Below, piece after piece: positions 26,699-36,332 of a DNA stretch of 64,000 bases. Every line of letters starts with the position of its first letter. Within the stretch, counting starts at the first letter, position 1. A model generated the notes under the pieces. That model was not told where the DNA came from, searched no databases, and saw only the letters and a list, made by a program, of their open reading frames with translations. The DNA is from Comamonas sp. KCTC 72670. Its GTDB lineage: Bacteria > Myxococcota > Myxococcia > Myxococcales > Myxococcaceae. The stretch is from contig BNCN01000001.1 in assembly GCA_014656495.1 (NCBI GenBank), positions 682,001 through 746,000 of the forward strand, in the 5' to 3' direction. The position numbers and the translations under genes were made by a program.

Positions 26699-26896
26699 TC
26701 AGGCCTTCGCCTTGTAGAAGAGCGTGATGGTCAGACAGTGGAACTCCTTGTCGGAGGACTGCGTCACCACCCTGTCCACCACCTCGACGTGGGGGTTCTC
26801 CTTGAGCCACTTGGTGATGTTCTCACCCATGTTCTCGCGGTCACGCGCGAGCGTGGTGGAGAACACCTTGACGCCCGTGAAGCTGATAACGCCCAT
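26699..26896 (-). CDS. Small conserved-looking protein, 65 residues
   Basis: The protein reads as a compact alpha/beta unit: beta strand GVISFTGVKVFSTTL, a charged helix REN...WLKENP, and two strands VEVVDRVVTQS and HCLTITLFYKA. The layout recalls the small Cse60-like spore protein family, but this is weak. A purine-rich GAGGGTCGGA stands before the ATG. Codon use is typical of the genome, supporting a real gene. The role is unknown. Confidence 0.55.
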   Translation of the reverse strand: MGVISFTGVKVFSTTLARDRENMGENITKWLKENPHVEVVDRVVTQSSDKEFHCLTITLFYKAKA

Positions 26897-27056
26897 TCCG
26901 ACCCTCGTCTAAACCAGAGATTCTGGACGTTTACCCCGAGACGATTCCGCCATCAAGAAACGCCGCCGACAATCCGGCCCTTGCGCGGCCTGAATTACCC
27001 ACCCCTGGGTGGGCGCCCCGCCCTCGCACGCACTGCGAGGCCGGGGCCCTGGGACT

Positions 27057-27272
27057 TCACCGGCTGCTGGCGGCCTTGCGAGCCAGGCACGTCACCTCGT
27101 CCTTGCAGGCCGGGCCGATGCCTTCGGGGTGCGCCGTGAGGGGCGTCTTGTCGCTCTCCTCGACGCCGCACACCACGCACTTGCGCTTGCGGTTGCGACG
27201 CTCCGCGCGGCGCTGCTCCGCGATGGCCTTGGCCCGCTCACGCGCCGTCTTGGCGTCCACCTCGTTGCTCAT
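27057..27272 (-). CDS. Small basic protein with Cys pairs
   Basis: I choose ATG 27272 (MSNEVDAKTARER, 71 residues). The in-frame ATG at 27302 overlaps the thiolase stop as TGATG, but the ten extra codons have poor GC3 bias. The protein has a very basic helix (AIAEQRRAERRNRKRK) and then CVVCGVEESDKTPLTAHPEGIGPACKDEVTC, four Cys that could bind zinc. If the upstream start is used, translation would be coupled to the thiolase. A nucleic-acid-binding role is possible but unproven. Confidence 0.6.
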   Translation of the reverse strand: MSNEVDAKTARERAKAIAEQRRAERRNRKRKCVVCGVEESDKTPLTAHPEGIGPACKDEVTCLARKAASSR

Positions 27273-27301
27273 CTCGCGTCCTGGTTGGAAGTCGTGTGCC
27301 A

Positions 27302-28498
27302 TCAGAGCGCCTCGACGAGCACCGCGATGCCCTGGCCGCCACCGATGCAGGCGGACCCGATACCATAGCGGCCGCCGCGGCGCTTGAGCTCGTACACCAG
27401 GGTGGTGGTGATGCGCGCGCCCGAGGCGCCCAGCGGGTGGCCCACGGCGATGGCGCCGCCATTCACGTTGGTCCGCTCACGCGGCAGGCCCAGTTCCTTC
27501 TCCACCGCCAGGTACTGCGGCGCGAAGGCCTCGTTGACCTCGAAGAGGTCGATGTCCGACAGTTGACACTCCGCGCGCGCCAGCAGGTTCCGGATGGCCG
27601 GCGCGGGGCCGATGCCCATGACTTTGGGGTCACACCCGGAGATGCCCCAGTTGACGAGCCGGGCGATGGGCTTCAGGCCGTGCTGCTTCACGTAGCTGCC
27701 GGTGGCCATCACCATGGAGCCCGCGCCGTCGCAGATGCCGCTGGCCGCGCCCGCGTGCACCACGCCGTCCTTCTTGAAGACCTTGGGCAGCTTGCGCAGG
27801 CCCTCCACCGTCGTCTCCGGGCGGCCGTGCTCGTCGCGCGACACCACCGTCTCGCCCTTCTTCGTCTTCAGCGTGACGGGGGCGATTTCGTCCTGGAGGC
27901 GGCCCGCCTCCTGCGCGGCGGCGAAGCGCTTCTGGGTGAGGACGGCGTACTCGTCCACCTGCTCCTGCGTCAGCGAGTAGTCCACCGCGAGCTGCTCGGC
28001 CGTCAGCGCCATGGCCTGACCGGTGTAGCTGTCGGTGAGGGCCGTCCAGAGCATGTCCTCCAGGCCGCCCTTGCCCAGCGGCAGGCCCCAGCGGGCGCCG
28101 CGGATGACGTGGGGGGCCTGGCTCATGGACTCGGTGCCACCGGCCAGCACGACGGAGGCCTGCTCGGTGAGCATCATCTCCGCGGCGGTGACGAAGGCCT
28201 GGAACCCGGAGCCGCACAGCCGGTTGACGCCCAGCGCGGGGACGGCGACGGGGACGCCGGTGCGCAGGCCCACGTGGCGTGGCAGGTAGATGGCGTCGGC
28301 GCTGGTCTGCACCACGTTGCCGTAGACGACGTGCTGCACGTCCTCCGGAGACACCTTCGCCTGGGCCAGGGCCGCCTTCGCGGACTCCACCGCGAGGTCG
28401 GTGGCGCTGAGGTCCTTCAGGCTGCCCCCGTAGGTACCAAACGGGGTGCGCTTGCCGGACAGGAAGTAGATTTCCTCGTTCTTGGACACGCTCTTCAT
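27302..28498 (-). CDS. Acetyl-CoA acetyltransferase (thiolase)
   Basis: This 398-residue thiolase II family enzyme condenses two acetyl-CoA or cleaves 3-ketoacyl-CoA. The catalytic triad is present: Cys95 (NRLCGSG), His354 (GHPLGASG) and Cys384 (ACIGGGQG). Length and spacing match biosynthetic-type thiolases (PhaA/AtoB). No partner genes for PHB, mevalonate or beta-oxidation are adjacent, so the pathway is not fixed. The small Cys-rich protein follows directly on the same strand. Confidence 0.92.
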   Translation of the reverse strand: MKSVSKNEEIYFLSGKRTPFGTYGGSLKDLSATDLAVESAKAALAQAKVSPEDVQHVVYGNVVQTSADAIYLPRHVGLRTGVPVAVPALGVNRLCGSGFQAFVTAAEMMLTEQASVVLAGGTESMSQAPHVIRGARWGLPLGKGGLEDMLWTALTDSYTGQAMALTAEQLAVDYSLTQEQVDEYAVLTQKRFAAAQEAGRLQDEIAPVTLKTKKGETVVSRDEHGRPETTVEGLRKLPKVFKKDGVVHAGAASGICDGAGSMVMATGSYVKQHGLKPIARLVNWGISGCDPKVMGIGPAPAIRNLLARAECQLSDIDLFEVNEAFAPQYLAVEKELGLPRERTNVNGGAIAVGHPLGASGARITTTLVYELKRRGGRYGIGSACIGGGQGIAVLVEAL

Positions 28499-28574
28499 GG
28501 TGGTCGTCTACCTACTCTCATGGGGCGCGCGGTGCACGCGCGCCGTGACGTCGTGACGTGTGGGACGGCGGCCC

Positions 28575-29222
28575 TCAGGGCCCGCGCCGTCCGAAAAAGG
28601 CGCTGGCGACGATGGCAAGCGCGATGACGGTCCACAACAAACCTTGAAGGTTCTGTTTGCGGATTTCCTTGCGGCCAAGCCCCTGGTACCAAGAACGCCC
28701 GGCCGCCACCCGGCCTTCCCAAGTGAAGTCGCCGGCGGGCTCCAGGCCCTCCAGCCGGCGCACGTGGGCGCGCAGCAGGCGGTCGGGCGGAGCGTCCTCC
28801 AGTGAACCCGTCAGGTAGACCCCCGGAACCTCCAGCGCGGGGCGCCGGTAGTCCGCGGTGATGACGAAGCCGCCGGACGCCAGGGGGGTGAGGAGGTACA
28901 AGCGAGGGACGCCCCCCTGCCCCGCGTAGAGCGTGGCGAAGACGCGCTCACCGGGGTGTGCCCAGTCGTAGGAGCGCGTGGCGCGCTGGAGGCGCGGCTT
29001 CTCCTCGTGGCTGCCCAGCGGCACGAAGCCCAGCGCCTGGAGCTGGTTGGCGCGGCCCGTCAGCGTCAGCGGCAGGTCCATCTGGTCGGCCGGCGCTTCC
29101 GGCTCCACCCGGACGCTGGACGGGAAGAGGAAGAGGATGCTGCGCCAGAGGTTCATGGACAGCAGCACGAAGGCCAGCACGAGGCCGGCGACGGCGATGC
29201 CCAGCTCGACGAGGATGTTCAT
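28575..29222 (-). CDS. Membrane protein with terminal TM helices
   Basis: ATG 29222 has an excellent ribosome site (GGAGGT, 8 nt upstream); an upstream in-frame start does not. The 215-residue protein has one helix at the N terminus (ILVELGIAVAGLVLAFVLLS), a soluble middle with beta-strand pattern (ALGFVPLGSHEEKP, RVFATLYAG, RLYLLTPLASGGFVITADYRRP) and one helix near the C terminus (LLWTVIALAIVASAFF). The middle resembles a phospholipid-scramblase or PH-like fold only loosely. The function is unknown. It lies 76 bp upstream of the thiolase gene on the same strand. Confidence 0.7.
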   Translation of the reverse strand: MNILVELGIAVAGLVLAFVLLSMNLWRSILFLFPSSVRVEPEAPADQMDLPLTLTGRANQLQALGFVPLGSHEEKPRLQRATRSYDWAHPGERVFATLYAGQGGVPRLYLLTPLASGGFVITADYRRPALEVPGVYLTGSLEDAPPDRLLRAHVRRLEGLEPAGDFTWEGRVAAGRSWYQGLGRKEIRKQNLQGLLWTVIALAIVASAFFGRRGP

Positions 29223-29366
29223 TCGGGGTGGACCTCCAGGCACAGGGAGTCCCGCGCGAGCTGCGCGCGGTGCCGCGTCGAGGAGGTCCACAAGGCGGGC
29301 CGACCGGAGACCATGGCCCCGGGACCCTAGCGGAAAGCGGCGCTGGCGTGCGCTGGCTTCGGTGCG

Positions 29367-30023
29367 CTAGCGCCGGGACGCGCTGGCCGGCAGGGTGCGC
29401 CAGCGCTCGAGCGCGTCCGGCGTGAGGGGGTCCTCGCCCCGCAGGAACTGCTCCAGGTGGTCCAGCGAGTCGACGCCGAAGAACAGCTCGTCGTCCGCCA
29501 GGTAGGTGGGCACCCCGAAGGCCCCGGCGGCCAGCGCCGCCTCGGTGTGGGTCCGGACCCGGTCCTTCACGGGCTGGGTCTGCGCGGCGGCCAGCAGCGC
29601 CGGAGCGTCCAGGCCCGCGGCCTGAATCGCGGCGCCCACCGTCTCGGGCGTCTCCAGCCCGGGGCCTCCGCCCCATGCGGACGCGTACATCGCGCTCACC
29701 AGCCGGGCCCGGGCCTCCAGGTCGTCCACGGCGGCCGTCACCCGCAGCGCGAGCAGCGGGTTGAACGGGTGCGCGGGAGGCGGCGCGAAGGGCACGCCGA
29801 ACGCGTGGGCGATGCGCAGCGTCTGCTTGAAGATGTAGACGCGCTTGGGCGCCACCTCCGCGGGGCCGATGTTGCCCGTCGCGTTGAGCAGGCCCGCCAG
29901 CAGCACGGGGACAGGCTCCACGGTACGGCCATGGCGCGCGGCGAGGGCCGGCAGGCGCGTCCAGGCCAGATAGGCGTACGGGGAGATGTAGTCGAGGAGG
30001 AAGCGGATGGGGGCGTGGGGCAT
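29367..30023 (-). CDS. 2-hydroxychromene-2-carboxylate isomerase-like DsbA-fold protein
   Basis: I take ATG 30023 (MPHAPIRFLLDYISPYAYLA), the exact start of homology. The 218-residue protein has the thioredoxin-like DsbA/GST-kappa fold of HCCA isomerases: YISPYAYLAW at the active-site end of strand 1, NIGPAEVAPKRVYIF in the helical insert, and GAFGVPTYLADDELFFGVDSLDHLEQFL at the end. HCCA isomerase is a glutathione-dependent step in naphthalene breakdown, but many bacterial homologues sit outside such pathways. No aromatic-catabolism genes are adjacent here. Confidence 0.82.
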   Translation of the reverse strand: MPHAPIRFLLDYISPYAYLAWTRLPALAARHGRTVEPVPVLLAGLLNATGNIGPAEVAPKRVYIFKQTLRIAHAFGVPFAPPPAHPFNPLLALRVTAAVDDLEARARLVSAMYASAWGGGPGLETPETVGAAIQAAGLDAPALLAAAQTQPVKDRVRTHTEAALAAGAFGVPTYLADDELFFGVDSLDHLEQFLRGEDPLTPDALERWRTLPASASRR

Positions 30024-30137
30024 GGCCCCAAGTCTAACGCCGCCCGAATGGGCCGCACCGGCACAGGACGCACACGCCGGAAGGAGCACAGTGGCCCTGG
30101 GGTACCTCGGATGCGCGGACCGTCCTCCAGGCACGCC

Positions 30138-33100
30138 TCAGGCGATTTGACGAAGCTCCTCGGCCCGGCGCTGGAGCGCGCCGCGCAGGGAGCTGGTCAG
30201 CGCGAGCAGACTGGAGGCGCGCGCGTCGGTGAAGGCCGCCTCCGCCGCCTCGAGCGCCACCACCGCCGCGTCCGAATCTCGCGCGCGCTCCGCGAGCGCA
30301 AGGCGCACCAGCCCGACCTGAAGCACGTTGCCCGTCAGCTCCGCGAGCGCGAGCGCCCGGCGCAGGTGCATCAGCCCTTCCTCTCCGGGCAACAGCGCCG
30401 CCAGCGCCCGGCGGGAGAGGATTTCATCCCAGGGGTTCGCGAGCACCGGGTCGGTGGCTCGAACCAGCGCCGCCTCCGCGGCATCCTGGGCCGCGACGAG
30501 GTTGCCCTGCTCCCGCTCGAAGCGGGACTGGTAGACGCGCAGCAGCGTCTCCATGCGGATGCCGCCCTCGCGCGCCGCCGCCAGGGCCGCGGGCAGCGAC
30601 TGGCGCGCCGCCGCGGCATCCTCGAACAGCACGTCGCGGCACGCCTGGTACACGCGCAGGTGACACTGGAGCCAGCGGTCCTCGGGCAGCACGCGCGACA
30701 GCGCCTCGGCGCGGGCCACCACGGCGGCCACGTGCTCGTGCTCGCCGCGCTCCAGGTAATACGGCGGCGTGAAGAGGGCCAGGTTGCGCTCCATCAACCG
30801 GGGGTTGCCCAGCCGGCGCACCAGCTCGGTCTTCTCCGTGAAGGCCGGGACGAAGGCCGCGCCGTCGCCCGTGAAGGCGGCGCGCGTCACCACCGAGAAC
30901 AGGTGGAAGCCGCGCACGTCCGTGAACCCATGGGACTCCGCCACGGCGTACCCGTCGCGAAGCGCCTGCGCGTCGAGCGGCTCGCCGCGCAGCGCCAGGT
31001 TCAGGTTCATCATGTAGCCGCCCATGCCCAGCGCCCATGCCAGACGCCGCGGCAGCCGCCCCGTCACCTCGCGCAGACCGCGCAGCCGCTCCAACTGCTC
31101 GTACTGCGTCTCCAGCACGCCCGCGAAGCGGCCCGTGTAGGCGCACAGCTGCGCGGGCGCCAGCAGCGTCGCGGCGCGGTACGGCGACACCTCGGGCTGC
31201 TCGGACCGTACGCGCGCCAGCAGGTCCGAGAGGGCCTCCGTGCGGCCCACGCTGGCCAGCGCCATGGCCTGGAGGATGCGCAGCTCCGCCTGCTTCCAGA
31301 ACACGTCCGCGGGAGACGAGAACGAATCCGCCTCCCGCTCGCGGAAGAGCTCCTTCAGGCGCGCGGGGCGCTCCCGCTCCGGCGCCGAGCACGCGGCCTC
31401 CAGCGCGGCCACCGCCTGCACGCGGCCTTCCGCCAAATCCACCGTGGAGGACCAGTGCTCGCTCAGCTTCCGCGCGAAGGTGAGCGAGATGGGCGGGTCG
31501 CTCGAGTACCCCACCTCCACCATCGTCACCCAGATGCGCAGCAGCAGCCGGTCGCGGCCCGGGAAGTCCGGCGCGGCCTCCAGCAACATCGCCGCTTCCT
31601 TCAGCAGCAGCGTCGCCTCCAGCAGCGCCTGCGCCTCGATGGCGGCCCGGCCCGCGTCCAGCAACGGGCCAATGGCCAGCTCCGGCTCCGACGAGCGCAG
31701 GTAGTGCCACCCCACCGTGCGCGACAGCTCCGGCCGCGACGAGTGCAGCGTCTGCAGCGCCAACGCCACGCGGCCGTGCGCCAGGCGCCGCTCGTCCTCC
31801 GGCGTGCTGTCGTAGATGGCCTGGTGAACGGTGTCGTGCGTGAAGACGTAGCGGCCCTCCACCTCCTGGAGGAACTGCCGCTCCACGATGCCGTCCAGCA
31901 CCGCGAACAGCTCGCCTTCGGGCAGCTCCGCCAGCGCGCGGAGCATGGGCAGCTCCAGGCTGCGGCCCGCGGGCGCCAGCCGGCGCAGCAGCGACACCTG
32001 CTCCGCCGGGGCACTGCCCAGGCGCGCGATGACCGCGTCGTGGATGCTGGCGGGCATGGGCCGAGTGTCCAGCCCCTCCACCGCGCTCCACCGGCCGCCC
32101 ACGCGCGTGAGCGCGCCCTCCTCCACCAGCGCGCGCAGACACTCGGTGGCGAAGAACGCGTTGCCCCCCGTGGTGGCATGCAGCCGCGTGACGAAGGCCT
32201 CCGGCACGCTCAGGCCCGGCAGCGCCAGCTCCACCAGCGTGCGCACGTGCTCGACGGCCAGCGGCTCCAGGTCCATGCGGGTGGTGATCTTCTCGTCCAC
32301 CGTCTGGAAGGCCAGGCTCAGCCGGCTGAGCTCACCGGAGCGGAACGTCCCCACCACCATGCCGCGCGTGCCGTACAGCGCGCGGATGAGGACGTTGAGC
32401 ACCTCCAGCGTGGCGCTGTCCGCCCACTGCAGGTCCTCGAAGCACAGCACCAGCGTCATCCGCCGGCCCAGGGCCTGCACCCACTCGGCCAGGGCGCCGA
32501 AGAAGGCCAGCTTCTCCTCGCCCGCCACGGGGTGGGACTCCGGCGCGTCCGGCGTCAGCCCCGGCAGCAACTGCCGCAGCTTCGGCGCCAGGCGGTCCAT
32601 CATCTCCGCGGGCGTGAGCGGCACCAGGCAGCGCACCGCCTGGACGATGGGCGTCAGCGGCGCCTGTCCCTCCGCGCGGCACTGACCGCGGCCGAAGGGC
32701 AGCTCCGCCAGCTTCGCCTGCAGCTCGAACTCCTGGAGCAGCCGCGTCTTGCCCACGCCCGCCGGAGCGCCCAGGAGCACCGCGCGGGACTGGCCCCAGT
32801 CCGCCTCGGCCAGGCCGTTCATCAACGCTTCCAGCTCCGCGGCGCGCCCCACCACCTCCGGCACGTGCAGGTAGCTGGCGCGCGCGGACAGCGGCTCCTC
32901 CGGCATGGGCTCGCCGCTGGCGTGGCAGAGCGCCTCCATCAGCTCGCTGGCGTCCTGGAAGCGCTCGCGCGGGTCCTTCGCCAGCAGCAGCAGGATGATC
33001 TCCTCCAGCTGCGGGTCCACCGGGCAAATCGTGGACGGCTTCGGAGGAGGACGCGTCAGGTGGTCCGCCAGCAGCGCCGCGGGGGTGTTGCGCTTGAAGG

Positions 33101-33848
33101 GCAGGCGCCGCGTGGCCAGGTAGTAGGCCATGACGCCCAGCGAGTAGAGGTCCGCGCGCCCGTCGATGCTCGCGCCCCGCTGCCACTCCGGCGCCAGGTA
33201 CTCCAGCGTGCCCTTGAGCCGGCCCGGGCTGGGCGTGCCCAGCTGGTGCATCACGCCGAAGTCCATCAACTTCACCGCGCCGGAGCGGGTGATGCGGACG
33301 TTGCTGGCCTTGATGTCGCAGTGCACGTACAGCCGCGAGTGCAGGAAGGCCAGGACCTGCGACATCTGGATGAGCACGCGGTACAGCGTGGCCGTGTCCA
33401 GCGGCGACTCGCGCCCCAGCGAGCTCAGGTCCTGCCCGTCCACCACCTCCATGGTGATGAAGCGGTTGCCGGCCTCCGTCATGCCCCAGTCGAAGACCTT
33501 GAGCGTGCCGGGGTGCTGGAGCTTCTTCATCGCGAAGAACTCGTGCCGGAACATCAGCACCAGCTCCTCCGTCTTGCCGGCCGTCAGGCCCGCGGGGACC
33601 TGCATCTCCTTGAGCGCCACCCGGCGGTGCTCGTGCAGGTCCGACGCCAGCCAGATGCGGCCCATGCCGCCCTCGCCCAGCAGCCCTTCCACCCGGTAGC
33701 GCCCCGTCACCACCATGCCCACGGCCAGCGAGCGGCGCTCTCCGGCGCGCGCACCCGGCAGGGTGATGGGCGTGCGAATGCGGTCCCCCCACGAACTTGG
33801 AGGACGGCTGCGCTCGTCCAGGACTGCTGTCTTCTCCTCGTCGCTCAC
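30138..33848 (-). CDS. Serine/threonine kinase fused to AAA-type ATPase and TPR-like region
   Basis: This 1236-residue protein has a protein kinase domain at about 50-310: Gly loop LGEGGMGRIW, catalytic Lys80 (VALKEM), loop HCDIKASNV with Asp178 (HCD replaces the usual HRD), DFG 196-198 and LAPE. A predicted-ATPase domain (335-650) has Walker A GAPAGVGKT (360-368) and Walker B-like LVLCFEDLQWAD. The remainder (about 650-1236) is helical, resembling TPR-type repeats of signal-transduction ATPases. No transmembrane segment is seen, so it should act in the cytoplasm. Such kinase-ATPase fusions are frequent in myxobacteria; partners and signal are unknown. Confidence 0.9.
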   Translation of the reverse strand: MSDEEKTAVLDERSRPPSSWGDRIRTPITLPGARAGERRSLAVGMVVTGRYRVEGLLGEGGMGRIWLASDLHEHRRVALKEMQVPAGLTAGKTEELVLMFRHEFFAMKKLQHPGTLKVFDWGMTEAGNRFITMEVVDGQDLSSLGRESPLDTATLYRVLIQMSQVLAFLHSRLYVHCDIKASNVRITRSGAVKLMDFGVMHQLGTPSPGRLKGTLEYLAPEWQRGASIDGRADLYSLGVMAYYLATRRLPFKRNTPAALLADHLTRPPPKPSTICPVDPQLEEIILLLLAKDPRERFQDASELMEALCHASGEPMPEEPLSARASYLHVPEVVGRAAELEALMNGLAEADWGQSRAVLLGAPAGVGKTRLLQEFELQAKLAELPFGRGQCRAEGQAPLTPIVQAVRCLVPLTPAEMMDRLAPKLRQLLPGLTPDAPESHPVAGEEKLAFFGALAEWVQALGRRMTLVLCFEDLQWADSATLEVLNVLIRALYGTRGMVVGTFRSGELSRLSLAFQTVDEKITTRMDLEPLAVEHVRTLVELALPGLSVPEAFVTRLHATTGGNAFFATECLRALVEEGALTRVGGRWSAVEGLDTRPMPASIHDAVIARLGSAPAEQVSLLRRLAPAGRSLELPMLRALAELPEGELFAVLDGIVERQFLQEVEGRYVFTHDTVHQAIYDSTPEDERRLAHGRVALALQTLHSSRPELSRTVGWHYLRSSEPELAIGPLLDAGRAAIEAQALLEATLLLKEAAMLLEAAPDFPGRDRLLLRIWVTMVEVGYSSDPPISLTFARKLSEHWSSTVDLAEGRVQAVAALEAACSAPERERPARLKELFREREADSFSSPADVFWKQAELRILQAMALASVGRTEALSDLLARVRSEQPEVSPYRAATLLAPAQLCAYTGRFAGVLETQYEQLERLRGLREVTGRLPRRLAWALGMGGYMMNLNLALRGEPLDAQALRDGYAVAESHGFTDVRGFHLFSVVTRAAFTGDGAAFVPAFTEKTELVRRLGNPRLMERNLALFTPPYYLERGEHEHVAAVVARAEALSRVLPEDRWLQCHLRVYQACRDVLFEDAAAARQSLPAALAAAREGGIRMETLLRVYQSRFEREQGNLVAAQDAAEAALVRATDPVLANPWDEILSRRALAALLPGEEGLMHLRRALALAELTGNVLQVGLVRLALAERARDSDAAVVALEAAEAAFTDARASSLLALTSSLRGALQRRAEELRQIA

Positions 33849-34101
33849 GAAGGGGAACCGGCGGGGTCAACGAAATGCAGAAGTTAATGGGATATCACGT
33901 TTCCTTGCGACAGGCACACATCATCGGTGCCAGACGGCGTTGAGTGCAGCACCGCACCAGGGTGTCCGAGCGGCAAGCACCGGACAGCGCATGCCCCGTC
34001 TGGACGGCTGCCCGGCGGCCCTGCCCCGACCGTGCCCCGGCGTGGGTGCACATCCTCCCCCGCAGGACGCCCACCGGGACGGCGGGCCGCGAGGGTGACG
34101 G

Positions 34102-34761
34102 ATGAGACACGGGGGCTGGAGGCGGACGTGGGTGGCGGGCGTGGGCGTGGCGGTGCTGACGGCCTGCCAGACCTCGGAGGAGACGCGGCTGGACCTGGAC
34201 GACGTGGCCGCGGCCACGGTGACGCTGGAGCCGGGCCACTGCGCTGGCGTGGTGGTGGAGGACGGACGTCACGTGCTGACGGCCGCGCACTGCGTCCAGC
34301 CCCAGGACCGCCGCGTGACGCTGTCGCTCCTCGATGGGAAACAGCTCGAGGGGGACTACGTGCACGTGGACCGGGGCCGCGACATGGCGCTCATCCGCCT
34401 GGACACGCTCGCGCCGGTGCGCCCGCTCGAGGTCGCCGCGGCTGTGCCCACACCGGGGGCGCCGCTCGTCTTCGTGGGCCGCAATGACCGCCCTGGCGCG
34501 CCGCAGGAGGCACTGCTGGAGCGGCTGGCCCCCTGCCCTTCCCTGCCGGATGTGCCCGCGGCGCTCTTCACGACGGTCCGGGGTCGGCCGGGCGACTCGG
34601 GAGCGCCGCTGGTGGACGCCCAGATGCAGGTGGTGGGGCTGGTGCATGGCGGCGCGGCGTGCCGCATCGCCGCGCCCACGGCGGGGTTGGCCGACGTGGT
34701 GGCGCGGCTCTCGCGCGGGGGCCCGGCCCTGGCGAGGAAGGCCCCGCCCCCGCCTCGCTAG
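34102..34761 (+). CDS. Trypsin-like serine protease lipoprotein
   Basis: The 219-residue protein has a lipoprotein signal with lipobox VLTAC (Cys22). The chymotrypsin-fold catalytic residues are all visible: His63 in LTAAHC, Asp94 in RGRDMALI, and Ser166 in GRPGDSGAPL. It should be anchored to a membrane and act in the periplasm or on the surface. Possible disulfides are Cys47-Cys64 by analogy with trypsin. It is followed about 110 bp later by an unrelated small gene. Confidence 0.88.
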   Translation: MRHGGWRRTWVAGVGVAVLTACQTSEETRLDLDDVAAATVTLEPGHCAGVVVEDGRHVLTAAHCVQPQDRRVTLSLLDGKQLEGDYVHVDRGRDMALIRLDTLAPVRPLEVAAAVPTPGAPLVFVGRNDRPGAPQEALLERLAPCPSLPDVPAALFTTVRGRPGDSGAPLVDAQMQVVGLVHGGAACRIAAPTAGLADVVARLSRGGPALARKAPPPPR

Positions 34762-34874
34762 CCTCCTCTCCCCTCGGCGGAGCCCCCGCCGGTTGCCCCG
34801 GGCCCGAGGCGCTCCGAACTTGTGGCGGACAGGGCGCGGTGGACGCCCTCCCCACGACACACGGAGACGGCACC

Positions 34875-35216
34875 ATGGCCGGCAAGGGCAAGAAGGACAC
34901 GGACTCCTCCGGGGACGAGCGGCCCCGGGACATCGGCGATGACCAACGGGCGGGCTTCCACGCGGGGGAGAACTTCCAGCCGCGCAACCGGGGGCAGGTC
35001 GAGGATGCGTTGGATCGCGGCGCGGCGGACGTCTCGCGGCGCCTGACGCGCGAGGCTGACGCGACGCCCAACGCCGACACGCCGTGGGAAGCACGCGTGG
35101 AGCGCGGCGAGGAATGGATGACGCAGGAGGTCCCCGAACGGGAAGCGCGCGGCGACGAGGAGCCCGACTCCGCCGTCTCGCGTCAGGGCCTCGTCAGCCC
35201 GCCGCCCGAGGAATAG
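34875..35216 (+). CDS. Small hydrophilic charged protein
   Basis: This 113-residue protein starts at ATG 34875 (MAGKGKKDTDSSGDERPRD). It is rich in Asp, Glu, Arg and Gly, with no hydrophobic core and few aromatics, so it is probably disordered. PWEARVERGEEWMTQEV is the only stretch that might form a helix. Codon bias supports coding. The stress-protein-like composition is suggestive only; no family is recognised. Confidence 0.55.
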   Translation: MAGKGKKDTDSSGDERPRDIGDDQRAGFHAGENFQPRNRGQVEDALDRGAADVSRRLTREADATPNADTPWEARVERGEEWMTQEVPEREARGDEEPDSAVSRQGLVSPPPEE

Positions 35217-35360
35217 CGGCGCGCGCCGCCCCCCAAAGCCTGGGTGAGGGCCGCCCCCTCTTGCCCCGGGTTGGCACCCGAGGTGATGCTGGGGTCTTTC
35301 GGGGGAGAGAAGGTGCACCGGGCACCGCCGGGCGGCTGCCTCCCTGAGAGTCGGGGTCTC

Positions 35361-35774
35361 GTGAAGCCGAAGGTCCTCATCGTCGAGAACTCATGGACGA
35401 TGCGGGAGACGCTCCGTCTCCTGCTGTCCGGCGAGTTCGATTGCACCACGGCGGCGGACGGCGAGTCCGGGCTCCAGCAGGCCCTGGCCCACCCCCCGGA
35501 CGTGCTCCTCTCCGATGTGAACATGGACGGCATGGACGGCTACGCGCTGTGCGGCAGGTTCCGCACCGAGCCCACGCTCAAGCACATCCCCGTCATCTTC
35601 GTCAGTGGCTACGCCCCGCGCACAGACGGTCCGCCGGACCAGCCCGTGCCGGAGGCGTACCTCGTCAAGCCGGTGAAGCCGCCCGTGCTCATCGCCCAGA
35701 TTCACGCGCTGCTGCGCCGCGAGGACACCGCCGCCCCCACCGTCCCCACCACGCAGCCCCTGTGGAAGACCTGA
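35361..35774 (+). CDS. Single-domain response regulator (receiver only)
   Basis: I choose GTG 35361 (VKPKVLIVEN), where the receiver fold begins. The 137-residue protein has Asp52 as phosphoacceptor (LLSDVNMDGMDGY), a Ser in VIFVSGYAP at the Thr switch position, and Lys in YLVKPVKPP. The usual acidic pair after strand 1 reads Glu-Asn rather than Asp-Asp, so Mg binding may be altered. No output domain or histidine kinase gene is nearby, so it is an orphan that may work by protein contact. Confidence 0.85.
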   Translation: MKPKVLIVENSWTMRETLRLLLSGEFDCTTAADGESGLQQALAHPPDVLLSDVNMDGMDGYALCGRFRTEPTLKHIPVIFVSGYAPRTDGPPDQPVPEAYLVKPVKPPVLIAQIHALLRREDTAAPTVPTTQPLWKT

Positions 35775-35905
35775 GCCCCGTCCGCGGATGACCGGGCGGC
35801 GGTGCGCCAGGCCCAGGGCCGACTCCGCGGGACGCACTCGCGGGCGATGGCCGTTGTTCCTCGGGGAGAAGGCCACGCACCCGTGGCGCGAGGAACGGAG
35901 CGGCG

Positions 35906-36322
35906 ATGATTCAACTCAAGCGGGCCTATGAAGCCGCGAGCAGCACGGACGGACAGCGCTTCCTGGTGGAGCGGCTGTGGCCCCGAGGCGTTCGCAAGAC
36001 AGCGCTCCCGCTCGACGCCTGGCTGAAGGACGCCGCGCCGAGCACGGCGCTGCGGAAGTGGTTTGGCCACGACCCGGCGCGGTGGCCCGAGTTCCGCCGC
36101 CGGTACGCGGCCGAGCTCGCGGCCCATCCCTCGGTGTGGCAGCCCCTCCTCGAGGCCGCCCGCCATGGCACGGTGACGCTCGTCTACAGCGCCCACGACA
36201 CCGAGCACAACAACGCGGCCGCCTTGCAGCAGTTCCTCGAAGGCGCGGGGGATGCCGCGCCCACGCGAGCGAAAGCGAAGCCGCCGCGAACCTCACGGCG
36301 GCCCAAGCCGCGTCGCCACTGA
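35906..36322 (+). CDS. DUF488 family protein (YeaO-like)
   Basis: This 138-residue protein matches DUF488 throughout its first 110 residues: VERLWPRGVRK, LDAWLKDAAPSTALRKWFGHDPARWPEFRRRYAAEL, and TLVYSAHDTEHNNAAALQQFL. A basic Lys/Arg/Pro tail (residues 120-138) is extra. Family members are small cytoplasmic proteins of unknown function, sometimes linked to stress or heavy metals. It is convergent with the ureide operon, 10 bp away. Confidence 0.85.
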   Translation: MIQLKRAYEAASSTDGQRFLVERLWPRGVRKTALPLDAWLKDAAPSTALRKWFGHDPARWPEFRRRYAAELAAHPSVWQPLLEAARHGTVTLVYSAHDTEHNNAAALQQFLEGAGDAAPTRAKAKPPRTSRRPKPRRH

Positions 36323-36332
36323 ACGGACAGCC

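Noticed and set aside
29457..33887. A 1476-codon open frame on the plus strand opposite the kinase-ATPase gene
   Set aside because: It is a by-product of extreme GC3 bias: the translation is rich in His, Arg, Gln and Ala with no domain, while the minus strand has a full kinase and ATPase.
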